Part shown: positions 25,628 through 34,419 of the stretch, piece by piece
How positions within the stretch are numbered: the stretch's first letter is position 1
Layout: each line of letters opens with the position of its first letter
Assembly (NCBI GenBank): GCA_043783625.1
Contig: JAYVZE010000190.1
Span: 1 to 64,000, forward strand
Origin: JAFDVL01 sp043783625
Lineage (GTDB): Bacteria > Acidobacteriota > Blastocatellia > RBC074
Reading direction: 5' to 3'
Length of the DNA stretch: 64,000 nucleotides
Program-made: the position numbers and the translations under genes
The notes under the pieces: generated by a model
Database searches by the model: none
Told to the model about the DNA's origin: nothing
What the model saw: the letters and a program-made list of their open reading frames with translations, nothing else

Positions 25628-27631
25628 ATGAGTGAGTATACAATCCCAAGCCTTTCAACGCGTGCGCAGCATCCACAATCAGCCGCCGGCAAATGGCTGC
25701 TCAGTGGCGGCAGTCTGGATGCGCAACACGCCGAGCATAAAACTCATCCGTGGTATTCAGTGCTGTGGCTGACCGGGGTAGATTATTTTTCTACGCTGGG
25801 TTATCAGCCTGGCATCGCTTTGTTAGCCGCCGGAGCCATTTCCCCGATGGCTACGATTTTGCTGGTGATTGTCACCTTGCTTTGCGCGCTCCCCGTTTAC
25901 TCGCAAGTAGCCGCACGTTCATACGCAGGACAAGGCTCCATCGCCATGCTTGAAAATTTACTCAAGGGCTGGTGGAGCAAAATATTTGTGCTGGTTTTAA
26001 TCGGATTCGCCGCGACAGATTTTGTAATTACGATGACGCTTTCGGCGGCGGATGCAGCACAACATGCGATTGAAAATCCGTTCCTACATCATTACCTCGA
26101 AGGTCATCAAGTTGCGATTACGATTGGCTTATTAGCGTTACTCGCGATTGTTTTCATTAAAGGATTTGCCGAAGCACTTGGATTGGCAGCGGCCATCGCC
26201 GTACCATATTTATTGCTCAATGCGGTCGTTTTGATTCGCGGTTTCATTGAAATTTTCAGTCACCCGGAAATGATTTCCAATTGGCAGAGCGCGGTGTGGG
26301 CGCATCCGAAAGTCAGCGGCAGCATGCCCGCCTTGCTCGCGTTGACCGCGTTCACTTTTCCTAAACTTGCACTTGGATTAAGCGGATTTGAAACCGGAGT
26401 TTCGGTCATGCCATTAGTCGCTAACGGTGCGAACAAAAACGAACACGAAGGCGAAGTCGAAAAACCGCATCACCCCCCGCAAGGCAGAATCAAAAATACG
26501 CGCAAATTGCTCACTGCCGCTGCCTTGATTATGAGCGTTTTATTGATTGCTTCCAGTTTTATCACTTCGATGTTGGTTAAGGAATCTGATTATCAAGCCG
26601 GGGGGAAAGCTTCGGGACGCGCCATCGCATTTCTGGCGCACGAATATTTGGGCAGCGGATTCGGGACGGTGTACGACATTTCTACGATCTTAATTTTATG
26701 GTTCGCGGGGGCCTCAGCAATGGCAGGATTATTAAATTTAATCCCGCGCTATTTGCCGCGTTTCGGGATGGCTCCGCGCTGGACGGCATACCGTCGCCCG
26801 TTGGTGCTGGTCTTGTTTTTTATCAGCGTTATCGTCACCATTATTTTTAAAGCAAATGTCGAAGCGCAAGGCGGTGCTTATGCCACTGGTGTCCTTGCAT
26901 TAATGCTTTCCGCCGCCGTTGCCGTTGCGTTGGCGTTAGGTAAAAAAGAAACCGATCCATTAGCCGACGGAGAACGCTCGACCTGGAAAAGCTATTATTT
27001 CTGGGGGGTCTCCGCAGTTTTTGCCTTTACATTTATCGATAACATTATCGAACGTCACGACGGAATAATCATCTCAGGAATATTTATTCTGGCGGTTCTG
27101 GTCGTCAGCGCGATCAGCCGCTATCAACGCGCGACAGAATTACGCGTCGCGGTCTTTCAATTCGCAGACGATCCATCTAAAGCCGTCTGGCAACAAATCG
27201 TTAATAAAAAAGTTAACCTCGTACCATTGCGGACTTCTTCGCCTGAGCATCGCGCCTTAAAGGAAAAAGAAATTCGTCGCTTCTATCATGTGCAAGGCCC
27301 TCTGGCTTTTGTGCATGTAACCTTACTGGATAATCGAAGTGATTTCGTAGCTCCGTTAACTGTCCGTGTTTTTCGGGAAAATGACGACTTCGTTATTGAA
27401 GTCAATGGCGCGATTGCCATTGCCAATACCATCGCCTACATCAGCGAATTGATTGACCCGATCAGCATTTTTGTCGGACTGACAAGAATGAGCCTGATGT
27501 CGCAATCAATGAAATATTTACTGTTTGGCGAAGGCGAAACCGGCATGATGATTTATAAGATTTTACTTCGCTACTGGGATTGGACGCCCGAAGATGATGT
27601 CCGTCCGATGATATTTTTAATGAGCGAGTAA
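25628..27631 (+). CDS. APC-superfamily amino acid permease with C-terminal soluble domain
   Basis: 667 residues. About twelve membrane helices span residues 42-500; helix 1 carries VDYFSTLGYQPGIALLAAGA, with the broken-helix Gly pattern of APC permeases. A charged loop (NEHEGEVEKPHHPPQGRIKN) lies in the middle. A cytosolic domain of about 160 residues follows (RYQRATELRVAVFQFADDPS..., FAHVT-like LAFVHVTLLDN), and such an extension is unusual for the family. The substrate is not predictable. It starts a plus-strand run of genes. A palindromic repeat begins exactly at its TAA stop codon. Confidence 0.88.
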   Translation: MSEYTIPSLSTRAQHPQSAAGKWLLSGGSLDAQHAEHKTHPWYSVLWLTGVDYFSTLGYQPGIALLAAGAISPMATILLVIVTLLCALPVYSQVAARSYAGQGSIAMLENLLKGWWSKIFVLVLIGFAATDFVITMTLSAADAAQHAIENPFLHHYLEGHQVAITIGLLALLAIVFIKGFAEALGLAAAIAVPYLLLNAVVLIRGFIEIFSHPEMISNWQSAVWAHPKVSGSMPALLALTAFTFPKLALGLSGFETGVSVMPLVANGANKNEHEGEVEKPHHPPQGRIKNTRKLLTAAALIMSVLLIASSFITSMLVKESDYQAGGKASGRAIAFLAHEYLGSGFGTVYDISTILILWFAGASAMAGLLNLIPRYLPRFGMAPRWTAYRRPLVLVLFFISVIVTIIFKANVEAQGGAYATGVLALMLSAAVAVALALGKKETDPLADGERSTWKSYYFWGVSAVFAFTFIDNIIERHDGIIISGIFILAVLVVSAISRYQRATELRVAVFQFADDPSKAVWQQIVNKKVNLVPLRTSSPEHRALKEKEIRRFYHVQGPLAFVHVTLLDNRSDFVAPLTVRVFRENDDFVIEVNGAIAIANTIAYISELIDPISIFVGLTRMSLMSQSMKYLLFGEGETGMMIYKILLRYWDWTPEDDVRPMIFLMSE

Positions 27632-27743
27632 TGCAGAAGCCCGCACGTAGTAAGGGCGCCATTACATTTTAATTAATTGGTAAGGAACCCGCGAAAGTTC
27701 GAGTGGTCAACTGGCACCCTTACTACGTGTGGGCTTCTGCATT
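27629..27743. repeat. Palindromic repeat, stop-codon family, copy A
   Basis: The left arm starts with TAATGCAGAAGCCCGCAC at the stop codon of the APC permease and runs to 27660. The right arm (27713-27743) is its complement with two mismatches over 31 bp. The 52-bp centre is unrelated to other copies. Further copies lie at 30571, 32781 and 62288. Confidence 0.9.
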
Positions 27744-27830
27744 TGTCAGTGCTTCCATTGCTCGTACTGGCACAAAATGTTATTAATTGGTCTGTCCAAA
27801 TAAATCCCTATTCTTGAAAAATTTTGGCTA

Positions 27831-28814
27831 ATGAAGAAAAAAAATTATCTCATCACCGGAGCGCACGGATTCATCGGCGCGTGGATTATTAAACGATTAG
27901 TCGCCGCGAACGACGGCAAAATTGTGATGTTCGATCTCAACTCAGATGCTGCGCGGTTGCGCATCATTATGGATGAAGAGGAAATCGAACAGACTTCGTT
28001 TGTCGCGGGAGACATCACTAATCCCGCCGCTTTGCCGCCCATCATTGAACAGCACGAAATCACGCACATCATCCATCTCGCAGGCGTTCAGGTTCCGACC
28101 TGTCGGGCGAATCCGTATTTAGGTGGAATGATAAATGTCGTCGGAACGCTCAATGTTTTCAATGCTGCGCTGCATTCCGCCGGACAAATTCAACGCATTG
28201 CCTACGCCAGTTCTGCGGCGGTTTTTGGCAATGCTGATGACGGTACAGCACAGAGCGAAGACAAAGCCGGGAACCCGCAAAATCACTACGGTGCTTTTAA
28301 GCGTTGTAACGAAGATAACGCGCGAATTTATTTTCAGGATAACGGCATCAGCAGCGTCGGATTGCGTCCACTAACGGTGTACGGTCCCGGACGCGATGTC
28401 GGCATGACTTCCGATCCGACGAAAGCGATGAAAGCCGCCGTCGTTGGGCGTCCATTTCATATTCGTTTTGGTGGCCGCACGGATTTTTTATTTGTCGCCG
28501 ATTGCGCCGACGCTTTTATCAAGAGTGTCAATTCCGAAAAGCCCGGAGCATTCGCGTTTAATTTGCACGGTGAAACGGCAGGCGTTTCAGAGATTGTCAC
28601 CGCCATCGAAAATGAAATCCCGTCGGCGAAAGGGACAATCACGCATGGCGATAACGTGATGCCGATTCCGGCTGAACTGGACGATGCGGCGATTATTCAC
28701 GCACTCGGAGAAATCCCGCATACTTCGCTGGAACAAGGCGTGAAAGAAACCATTGCACGATTTCAATTATTACACGCGGAAGGACGCTTGGAGCTTGCGG
28801 ATTTGGATGTGTAA
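27831..28814 (+). CDS. NAD(P)-dependent epimerase/dehydratase, extended SDR
   Basis: 327 residues. The Rossmann motif is LITGAHGFIGAW (GxxGxxG), an acidic residue ends the second strand (VMFDLNS), the active site has SSAAVF for Ser and YGAFK for the Tyr-x-x-x-Lys pair, and LRPLTVYGPGRDVGMTSDPT is typical of extended SDRs of the GalE/WbpP type. The substrate may be a nucleotide sugar or a free aldose/uronate, since non-nucleotide extended SDRs occur in sugar-use operons such as this one. It is the first enzyme gene of the cluster. Confidence 0.92.
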   Translation: MKKKNYLITGAHGFIGAWIIKRLVAANDGKIVMFDLNSDAARLRIIMDEEEIEQTSFVAGDITNPAALPPIIEQHEITHIIHLAGVQVPTCRANPYLGGMINVVGTLNVFNAALHSAGQIQRIAYASSAAVFGNADDGTAQSEDKAGNPQNHYGAFKRCNEDNARIYFQDNGISSVGLRPLTVYGPGRDVGMTSDPTKAMKAAVVGRPFHIRFGGRTDFLFVADCADAFIKSVNSEKPGAFAFNLHGETAGVSEIVTAIENEIPSAKGTITHGDNVMPIPAELDDAAIIHALGEIPHTSLEQGVKETIARFQLLHAEGRLELADLDV

Positions 28815-28821
28815 GAATGTT

Positions 28822-28842
28822 GCGCGAACGGTTAGTTCGCGC
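28822..28842. repeat. GCGYGAAC-family hairpin after the epimerase gene
   Basis: GCGCGAAC (28822-28829) and GTTCGCGC (28835-28842) pair perfectly around GGTTA, 7 nt past the stop. The following sequence has only a short T-run, so termination would be weak. Confidence 0.65.
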
Positions 28843-28894
28843 CGTTTCGCCTGAAGCTATTTCCTAATGCCAAAGTGCGAACAACCACTTCACG

Positions 28895-29137
28895 CTACGC
28901 GGCAAGTGGTTGTAAGATCGCTTGTTCAATTTCGGTCGGAAGTGAAATGGCTTTGAAAAAAACAGATGAGTATAAATAATCTTCGCCTGAATCATCTATA
29001 ACCCGAAGATACCCATGCTGTGCGGCTTTTTCATCAGGCAGGACTTGATAAATTTTATGCTGGGTCAGTGAATCGCCTTGCTTATCTTCAGATAAACAGA
29101 TCACGAAAAAAGGTGAGTTGGATTTGTTGTTTGGCAT
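28895..29137 (-). CDS. Small conserved-looking protein
   Basis: 80 residues from the ATG at 29137 (a TTG at 29149 would add four). It contains FFVICLSEDKQGDSLTQHKI, YQVLPDEKAAQHGYLRVIDD, SGEDYLYSSVFFKAISLP and a C-terminal helix. The block of an Asp-Glu-rich strand followed by GEDYLY-P-like sequence is one I associate with short uncharacterised proteins in many phyla. No catalytic motif or membrane helix is present. It sits alone on the minus strand between two plus-strand genes and next to palindromic repeats. Confidence 0.7.
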   Translation of the reverse strand: MPNNKSNSPFFVICLSEDKQGDSLTQHKIYQVLPDEKAAQHGYLRVIDDSGEDYLYSSVFFKAISLPTEIEQAILQPLAA

Positions 29138-29204
29138 ACTTCTAATCAAGTAAATACGTTAGTTCGAAATAAAAGACAGCGGTATTTTTAAGCAGAGTTT
29201 TCTA

Positions 29205-29366
29205 TTAGCCCAGCCCGTTTACGGCTGGGTCAAGATGCAAAATAATTATCGCAGCCCGGTTTACCGGGCTTACAAAGAGTGCCAGCTAAAGCAAATGGAA
29301 AGCCTGGTGAACCGGGCTGGAAGCTAGTTCCCATAACTTTCCCCAGCCGTAAACAGGCTGGGCTAA
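29205..29366. repeat. Nested double palindrome upstream of the MDR dehydrogenase
   Basis: The outer arms 29205-29229 and 29342-29366 (core AGCCCAGCC.GTTTACGG) pair over 25 bp with one mismatch. Inside, 29252-29271 and 29300-29319 (core CAGCCCGGTT) pair over 20 bp with two mismatches. The two arm pairs resemble each other, suggesting one element inserted in another. A half copy lies at 30701-30722. Confidence 0.85.
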
Positions 29367-29424
29367 CGGAAAATTATAGCTCACACATTGTTAATTTCAT
29401 TTTGTTAGTTTAGCTCAAATATAC

Positions 29425-30573
29425 ATGAAAGCCCTAGCCGTTTATGATCTGGAAAAAATGGAGTTGCGCGATGTACCGCAACCAATTCCGCAGCCGCATG
29501 AAGTCATCTTAAAAGTCGGTGGGGTCGGTTTGTGCGGAACAGATTTCCACATCTACGAAGGCAAAACGAATTACAATTTTGATGCTTCGGGACGACAGAT
29601 TCCGTTACACGAACAGGCACAGATTCTGGGTCATGAGTTCAGCGGCATCGTCGCCGAAGTCGGGAAAAATGTTCACGATGTTCAAGTCGGAGACCGCGTT
29701 GCCGTAGATCAGGGAATCAATTGTTCCAGCCGCAATTTGCTGCGTCAAGACTGGTGCGAATATTGCGTCACTGATGACAGTCATCAATGTCAGAACTACG
29801 TCGAACTTGGTGTCTCCGGTGGCGGAAACGGTGCGATGTCAGAATTTATTGCGCTGCCAGCAGTCAACGCCATTCGTATCGAAAGCGATTTACCGCTGAG
29901 TCAAGCCGCGTTATGTGAACCGCTCGGATGCATCATCCACGCTTCGCAGTTGATGATGAAAACTCCGGCGCGTTATACGTTTGGCGGAGAGCGTCCGATC
30001 AATAATACGCTGGTATTTGGCGCAGGGCCTGCCGGACTTTTATTTATTCAATATTTGCGCAACGTCGTTGGCTACTCGAAAAATTTGTTCGTTAGTGAAC
30101 CGAATGAAATGCGCAGAAAACTAGCCGAAAATTATGGCGCGACAGCGATTGATCCGACTGCGGTGAATCTGGTGGAAGCGATTAAGGAATTGACGCACGG
30201 CGAGAAAATTCATTACCTGATTGATTCCGCCGGAGTCGGGCAAATTTATCCGCAGATTCCGGGTTTGCTGCGCAAGCAGGGAACCTTTATGATGTACGGG
30301 CACGGACATCAGGGCGTCGAGCTTGGCGTACTGAATAACATCCAATATTTCGAGCCAATTATCATTACGCCATGCGGAGCTTCCGGCGGAATTGATGAAG
30401 CGGGCAAGCCAATTACTCCGGCGTTAGCGTTGGATTTTTTGAGTAATCAATTGATTGATGTTTCGCGTTTTATCACGAATGAATATACGTCGCTGGAAGC
30501 CGTTCCACAGGCTTTTAAAGCTGATCGTTTTAGTCAGAACTACATCAAAGGTGTAGCTGTTTTTGAGAAGTAA
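29425..30573 (+). CDS. Zinc-dependent MDR dehydrogenase, sugar/polyol type
   Basis: 382 residues of the medium-chain alcohol dehydrogenase family. Catalytic zinc ligands are in GVGLCGTDFH (Cys37) and LGHEFSG (His70, Glu71). A structural zinc site is suggested by Cys residues in CSSRNLLRQDWCEYC and HQC. The Rossmann stretch is LVFGAGPAGLLFIQYL. The third part has SAGVGQIYPQIPGLLRKQGT. It is closest in pattern to sorbitol/xylitol/threonine dehydrogenases. Being in one cluster with a xylulokinase, oxidation of a pentitol or a sugar to a ketose is plausible (inference). The next gene begins after a palindrome that starts at its stop codon. Confidence 0.93.
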   Translation: MKALAVYDLEKMELRDVPQPIPQPHEVILKVGGVGLCGTDFHIYEGKTNYNFDASGRQIPLHEQAQILGHEFSGIVAEVGKNVHDVQVGDRVAVDQGINCSSRNLLRQDWCEYCVTDDSHQCQNYVELGVSGGGNGAMSEFIALPAVNAIRIESDLPLSQAALCEPLGCIIHASQLMMKTPARYTFGGERPINNTLVFGAGPAGLLFIQYLRNVVGYSKNLFVSEPNEMRRKLAENYGATAIDPTAVNLVEAIKELTHGEKIHYLIDSAGVGQIYPQIPGLLRKQGTFMMYGHGHQGVELGVLNNIQYFEPIIITPCGASGGIDEAGKPITPALALDFLSNQLIDVSRFITNEYTSLEAVPQAFKADRFSQNYIKGVAVFEK

Positions 30574-30684
30574 TGCAGAAGCCCGCACGTAGTAAGGGCG
30601 CCAATTCACTATGCGGATTTTCGAATTACTTTGTTTTTCTTTACAATGTAATGACGCTCTTACTACGTGCAGGCTTCTGCATTA
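30571..30684. repeat. Palindromic repeat, stop-codon family, copy B
   Basis: The left arm (30571-30602) starts at the TAA stop of the MDR gene with TAATGCAGAAGCCCGCAC. The right arm (30653-30684) is complementary over 32 bp with three mismatches. The 50-bp centre differs from copy A. Confidence 0.9.
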
Positions 30685-30700
30685 GAATTTCAATCCTATC

Positions 30701-30722
30701 CAGCCGTGAACGGCTTGGCTAA
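30701..30722. repeat. Half copy of the 29205-29366 palindrome
   Basis: CAGCCGTGAACGGCTTGGCTAA resembles the right outer arm at 29343-29366, and is itself a small hairpin (AGCCGTGAACGGCT). It lies between the MDR and RbsB-like genes. Confidence 0.5.
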
Positions 30723-30755
30723 TAGAAAAATGTAATTCAAGTATCAACAAACTAT

Positions 30756-31727
30756 ATGAAACAACTCAAGCATTCCATCTTCTTCGTCATCGCTATCGCA
30801 ACTATATTTTTCACAGCCTGTGATCCCGCTAAATCTGGCGGCGGTGCAACGAATTCAGGCAAGCCCAGAATTGCGGTCATCCCGAAAGGCACCTCGCATA
30901 ATTTCTGGCTCTCCATCAAAGCTGGTGCAGATGCCGCTGGCAAAGAACTAGGCGCCGAAATTATCTGGAAAGGCCCCGCGCAGGAAACCGATTACACAGG
31001 TCAGGTGAACATCGTCGAAGATGCCATCAGCAAGCGTGTCGACGGAATCGTGCTCGCGCCATCGCACGGAGATTCACTTGTGCCCGTTTGCAAAAAAGCG
31101 AAAGAAGCCGGGATTCCTGTCGTGATTATGGACTCTGGAATTAACTGGGAAGATTACCTTGCCTATGTTTCCACCGATAATCGTAAGGGCGGAGAAATCG
31201 CGGCGGAGCGGATGGCTTCCCTGCTGGGCGGTAAAGGCAACGTTGCCATTATCGGAGCCAAAATTGGTTCTGTTTCAACCGACGAACGCGAATTGGGATT
31301 CAAAAACCTGATAGAGAAAAAATATCCAGAAATTAAATTGCAGCAGATTCTTTATGGTGATGCTGATCGCACCAAATCAGCGAATATAGCCGAAGATATT
31401 ATCACCCGAACGCCAGGCTTAAATGGCATTTTCGGTTCTTGCGAACCTGCCGCGATTGGTGCGCTGACGGCAGTCAATATCAAAGCTCTGCAAGGAAAAA
31501 TCAAGATTGTCGGATTTGATTCCAGCCCTGACCTTATCAACGCCGTCAAAGGCGGAATCATTGATTCATTAGTTGTGCAAGACCCTTATAAAATGGGCTT
31601 TGAAGGCGTTCGCTCAATCCTCGATAAAAAGGCGAATAAGCCCGTCGAGCGTCGTCAGGATACAGGTGTCGAGTTAGTCACCAGAGAAAATATGGAAACC
31701 ACGAAAACCCAAAAGCTGATTAAATAG
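30756..31727 (+). CDS. Sugar ABC transporter substrate-binding lipoprotein (RbsB-like)
   Basis: 323 residues with a lipobox IFFTAC (Cys22) and a Gly-rich linker. The periplasmic-binding-protein-like I fold begins KPRIAVIPKGTSHNFWLSIK, then AGADAAGKELGAEIIW, IDGIVLAPS-like VDGIVLAPSHGDSL, GSVSTDERELGFKNLI, GIFGSCEPAAIGAL, and KIVGFDSSPDLINAVKGG. This is the ribose/galactose/xylose family of binding proteins. Its ATPase and permease genes follow, but only after a toxin-antitoxin pair and a peptide gene. It captures the sugar in the periplasm; the ligand is not predictable. Confidence 0.94.
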   Translation: MKQLKHSIFFVIAIATIFFTACDPAKSGGGATNSGKPRIAVIPKGTSHNFWLSIKAGADAAGKELGAEIIWKGPAQETDYTGQVNIVEDAISKRVDGIVLAPSHGDSLVPVCKKAKEAGIPVVIMDSGINWEDYLAYVSTDNRKGGEIAAERMASLLGGKGNVAIIGAKIGSVSTDERELGFKNLIEKKYPEIKLQQILYGDADRTKSANIAEDIITRTPGLNGIFGSCEPAAIGALTAVNIKALQGKIKIVGFDSSPDLINAVKGGIIDSLVVQDPYKMGFEGVRSILDKKANKPVERRQDTGVELVTRENMETTKTQKLIK

Positions 31728-31824
31728 CTTTTGGACTTTTTGACCGTTCCTGGCTGTCACTTTTTAAACTGCAATTTTTTTCTTAATATGTAATAAAATT
31801 GATTTGTCGGAGGAGCGAAATTAT

Positions 31825-32073
31825 ATGGCAGTGAATTTACAACAAACGATTCAAGAGAAGATACATGTACTCTCAGAAGAAGAAATGCGCCAAGTCCTAA
31901 ACTTTGTCACTTCGCTGCAAAAACAGAGAAAGACGGCACGAGCAAAAACCCTTTCTGCCATTTTTGAAGAACTCAGTAATGAACTCCCTCTTGAGCAATG
32001 GCGCGAACTGCCTGCTGATGGCGCGGAAAATCACGATCACTATTTGTATGGTGCGCCGAAGAAAACGAAATAA
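31825..32073 (+). CDS. Probable antitoxin of a PIN toxin
   Basis: 82 residues starting MAVNLQQTIQEKIHVLSEEE, with VLNFVTSLQKQRK and a C-terminal tail ELPADGAENHDHYLYGAPKK typical of short proteins placed before PIN toxins; tails of this kind block the nuclease site. The start is the ATG at 31825, set by the ribosome site CGGAGGAG; an in-frame TTG at 31804 overlaps that site. The helix-rich N-terminus resembles the DUF2281 kind of antitoxin. It ends 6 nt before the PIN gene. Confidence 0.75.
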   Translation: MAVNLQQTIQEKIHVLSEEEMRQVLNFVTSLQKQRKTARAKTLSAIFEELSNELPLEQWRELPADGAENHDHYLYGAPKKTK

Positions 32074-32079
32074 CATTTT

Positions 32080-32487
32080 ATGACTGAAGTTTTCGCCGAC
32101 ACTTTTTATTGGGTCGCGTTGGCCAACCCCGCCGACCAATGGCACGCAGCGACAAGAGAATTTGATGAGGCCAATTCTGATGTTTCGATAATCACGACGG
32201 AAGAAGTCTTAACCGAATTTCTTAATTTCTATGCGGAGGCGGGCCAACATCGGCGCAGAATCGTCGGTGCGATGTGTGAACAAATCCTGCTCTACCCGAA
32301 CATTACAGTAGTAGCGCAGACGCATGAGTCATTTTCACAAGGGATGGAATTCTATCGGCAGCGCGAAGACAAAGGGTACAGCTTAACCGATTGTATTTCG
32401 ATGGCTGTGTGTCGGGAACGTAGCATTCAGCAAGTCTTAACTAATAATCATCATTTCAAGCAAGAGGGGTTGACGATTCTGTTTTGA
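32080..32487 (+). CDS. PIN-domain toxin (VapC-like)
   Basis: 135 residues. The PIN nuclease acidic residues are Asp7 (VFADTFYW), Glu41/Glu42 with TEF behind, and Asp104 in SLTDCISM. The usual fourth acidic position, in a T-x-D-x-H-F type motif, reads TNNHHF (Asn123), so metal binding may differ or the site may be weakened. Such toxins cleave specific RNAs, often tRNA or rRNA. Its antitoxin is directly upstream. The pair interrupts the sugar ABC operon between the binding protein and the ATPase gene. Confidence 0.88.
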   Translation: MTEVFADTFYWVALANPADQWHAATREFDEANSDVSIITTEEVLTEFLNFYAEAGQHRRRIVGAMCEQILLYPNITVVAQTHESFSQGMEFYRQREDKGYSLTDCISMAVCRERSIQQVLTNNHHFKQEGLTILF

Positions 32488-32626
32488 ACGCAATCGGCAC
32501 TCGCATCTGATGGTCAAAAGCGACTTAATGACCTGTTTACAGTTCAATTAACGGGCGATTTGCTGCTATACTTCAATTATCAACTCAAGCAAACCTTGAG
32601 TCACTTTTTGAAAGGTAATTTTTATT

Positions 32627-32776
32627 ATGTTTGCTGGAGATCTTGAATCAATTTTACAACCGATCTTTGCACTTGGGGTCGGTGGATTAATTGTTGCAAC
32701 ATTCGTTTTGACGGTGGCGTTTTCAATTGGCTACATCGTGTATTTGCAATCACAAAAAGCACCGAGCGATCATTAA
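32627..32776 (+). CDS. 49-residue single-span membrane peptide
   Basis: ATG at 32627 opens MFAGDLESILQPIFALGVGG, then a hydrophobic helix (LIVATFVLTVAFSIGYIVYL) and a short polar tail QSQKAPSDH. A moderate ribosome-site-like GAAAGG lies 10 nt upstream. A palindromic repeat begins 4 nt after the stop, as it does after real genes in this window, which supports the reading. The layout (short acidic start, one helix, small polar tail) is typical of accessory membrane peptides. It could assist the sugar importer next door or belong to the toxin-antitoxin insertion; neither is proven. Confidence 0.55.
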   Translation: MFAGDLESILQPIFALGVGGLIVATFVLTVAFSIGYIVYLQSQKAPSDH

Positions 32777-32780
32777 TTTT

Positions 32781-32851
32781 GCAGAAACCCGCACGAAGTA
32801 AGGGTGCTTTGACACTACGAAGAAATGCCCTTGCTTCGTGCGGATTTCTGC
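32781..32851. repeat. Palindromic repeat, stop-codon family, copy C
   Basis: Left arm 32781-32807 (GCAGAAACCCGCACGAAGTA...) and right arm 32825-32851 (...TTCGTGCGGATTTCTGC) are complementary over about 27 bp with four mismatches, and the centre is only 17 bp. It begins 4 nt past the stop of the 49-residue peptide. Confidence 0.85.
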
Positions 32852-32888
32852 ATTCATCAATCCACCTTTTAATCTTCCACAATTTCTT

Positions 32889-34385
32889 ATGCCATCGCCC
32901 CACAGCGCACTTGAAATGCGCGGCATTTCTAAAGCTTTTGCCGGGAACATTGTCCTGACGGATGTCTCGTTGACCGTTCAGCGCGGTGAAGTTTTAGCGT
33001 TGCTCGGTGAAAATGGTGCGGGGAAATCTACGCTGATGAAAATCCTCGCCGGAGTTCATCAACCCGACGGCGGCGAGATTTTCATTGATGACCAACTGGT
33101 CAAAATTGCGAATCCAAAAGATTCTCTCAAGCATGGCGTCGCGATGATTTATCAGGAGCTTTCCCTCGCTCCGCATCTGACCGTCGCTGAAAATATTTTC
33201 CTCGGACGCGAACCCGTCAACAATTTTGGGTTCATTAATCAAAAATCATTAGTCGAAAATGCAGCGCAGCTTTTAAAAGAGTACGGGTTCAATCTTGCCC
33301 CGAACTCTAAAGTCAGTCATCTGAGTACGGCGAAACGCCAGTTAGTCGAAATCACGCGCGCGATTGTCGAAGCTAAAAAAGTCATCGTCATGGATGAGCC
33401 AACTTCTTCGCTGACCTCCAACGAAGTCGAAGAATTATTTCGCCTGATTCGTGATTTAAAAGCTCGCGGCTTAGCCGTAATTTATATTTCGCATCGTCTG
33501 GAAGAACTGGATGAAATCGCAGATCGTGTCACGATTCTGCGTGACGGGCGCGCCGTTTTTTCAGGGGTTTGGGGATCAATCAACACCGATGAAGTTATTC
33601 GTCACATGGCGGGACGCGAACTGAAAGAAATTTTTCCTCCGCGTCACGCCTCCATCGGTGAAGTAAAATTAAGCGTGAAAAATTTAGGCCGCGCTCCCAA
33701 ATTTGAGAACGTCAATTTTGAAGTTCGCGCCGGAGAAGTTGTCGGCATCGCCGGACTCGCAGGAGCCGGACGCACCGAATTAGTCGAAGCAATTTACGGC
33801 ACCCAGCCAGCGACTACCGGCGAAATTAATTTGCTGGGAAATAATATCGCGCGTTCGACACCCTCTCACTCGGTACAAAACGGCTTGAGTTTATTGACCG
33901 AAGACCGCAAGCGGACAGGTCTTTGTTTGAATTTGCCGCTGTCAACGAATATGACGTTGGCGAATGTCAAAGCGCTTCTCAGCGGGCTTCGACTCAGCCA
34001 GTCGGCTGAAACCAAAGCGGCTACGCATTACATCGAAAAACTGCAAATTCGCCCGCCTTCTCCGACCAAAGTTGTCGGGAGAATGAGCGGCGGAAATCAG
34101 CAAAAAGTATTATTAGGACGTTGGCTGTTTGCGAATACCAAAGTATTTTTATTGGACGAACCGACCCGTGGCGTAGACGTGGCGGCGCGTTCTGAAATTT
34201 ACCGCGAAGTTAACGAACTGGCAGAACAGGGAGCCGCTATCGTCATGGTGTCTTCAGATTTACCTGAGTTGTTAGGAATGGCTGACAGAATTTTAGTGAT
34301 GAGGCGCGGACGATTTGTCGCTGAATTGAATGGTAAAGAAACTTCACAGGAAGAAATTTTAAAATACGCCGCCGTTGAAGAATAA
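32889..34385 (+). CDS. Sugar ABC transporter ATP-binding protein (RbsA/MglA/XylG-like)
   Basis: 498 residues with two nucleotide-binding domains. The first has Walker A GENGAGKST (40-48), FVYQELS-type MIYQELSLAPH, a degenerate signature LSTAKRQLVEI and Walker B VIVMDEPTSSL. The second has the usual degenerate Walker A GLAGAGRTELV, EDRKRTGL, a good signature MSGGNQQKV and LLDEPTRGVDV. Unequal sites of this kind mark the ribose/galactose/xylose import family. The ATG at 32889 is preferred; the longer frame from 32838 is only the palindromic repeat. No ribosome site is apparent. Partners are the binding protein at 30756 and permease at 34761. Confidence 0.95.
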   Translation: MPSPHSALEMRGISKAFAGNIVLTDVSLTVQRGEVLALLGENGAGKSTLMKILAGVHQPDGGEIFIDDQLVKIANPKDSLKHGVAMIYQELSLAPHLTVAENIFLGREPVNNFGFINQKSLVENAAQLLKEYGFNLAPNSKVSHLSTAKRQLVEITRAIVEAKKVIVMDEPTSSLTSNEVEELFRLIRDLKARGLAVIYISHRLEELDEIADRVTILRDGRAVFSGVWGSINTDEVIRHMAGRELKEIFPPRHASIGEVKLSVKNLGRAPKFENVNFEVRAGEVVGIAGLAGAGRTELVEAIYGTQPATTGEINLLGNNIARSTPSHSVQNGLSLLTEDRKRTGLCLNLPLSTNMTLANVKALLSGLRLSQSAETKAATHYIEKLQIRPPSPTKVVGRMSGGNQQKVLLGRWLFANTKVFLLDEPTRGVDVAARSEIYREVNELAEQGAAIVMVSSDLPELLGMADRILVMRRGRFVAELNGKETSQEEILKYAAVEE

Positions 34386-34419
34386 GCAGATACAAAAGTA
34401 GACATTAGCGGAAAGAAGA

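Noticed and set aside
32838..32888. Upstream extension of the RbsA-like reading frame
   Set aside because: The extension begins inside the right arm of a palindromic repeat; homology begins after the ATG at 32889.
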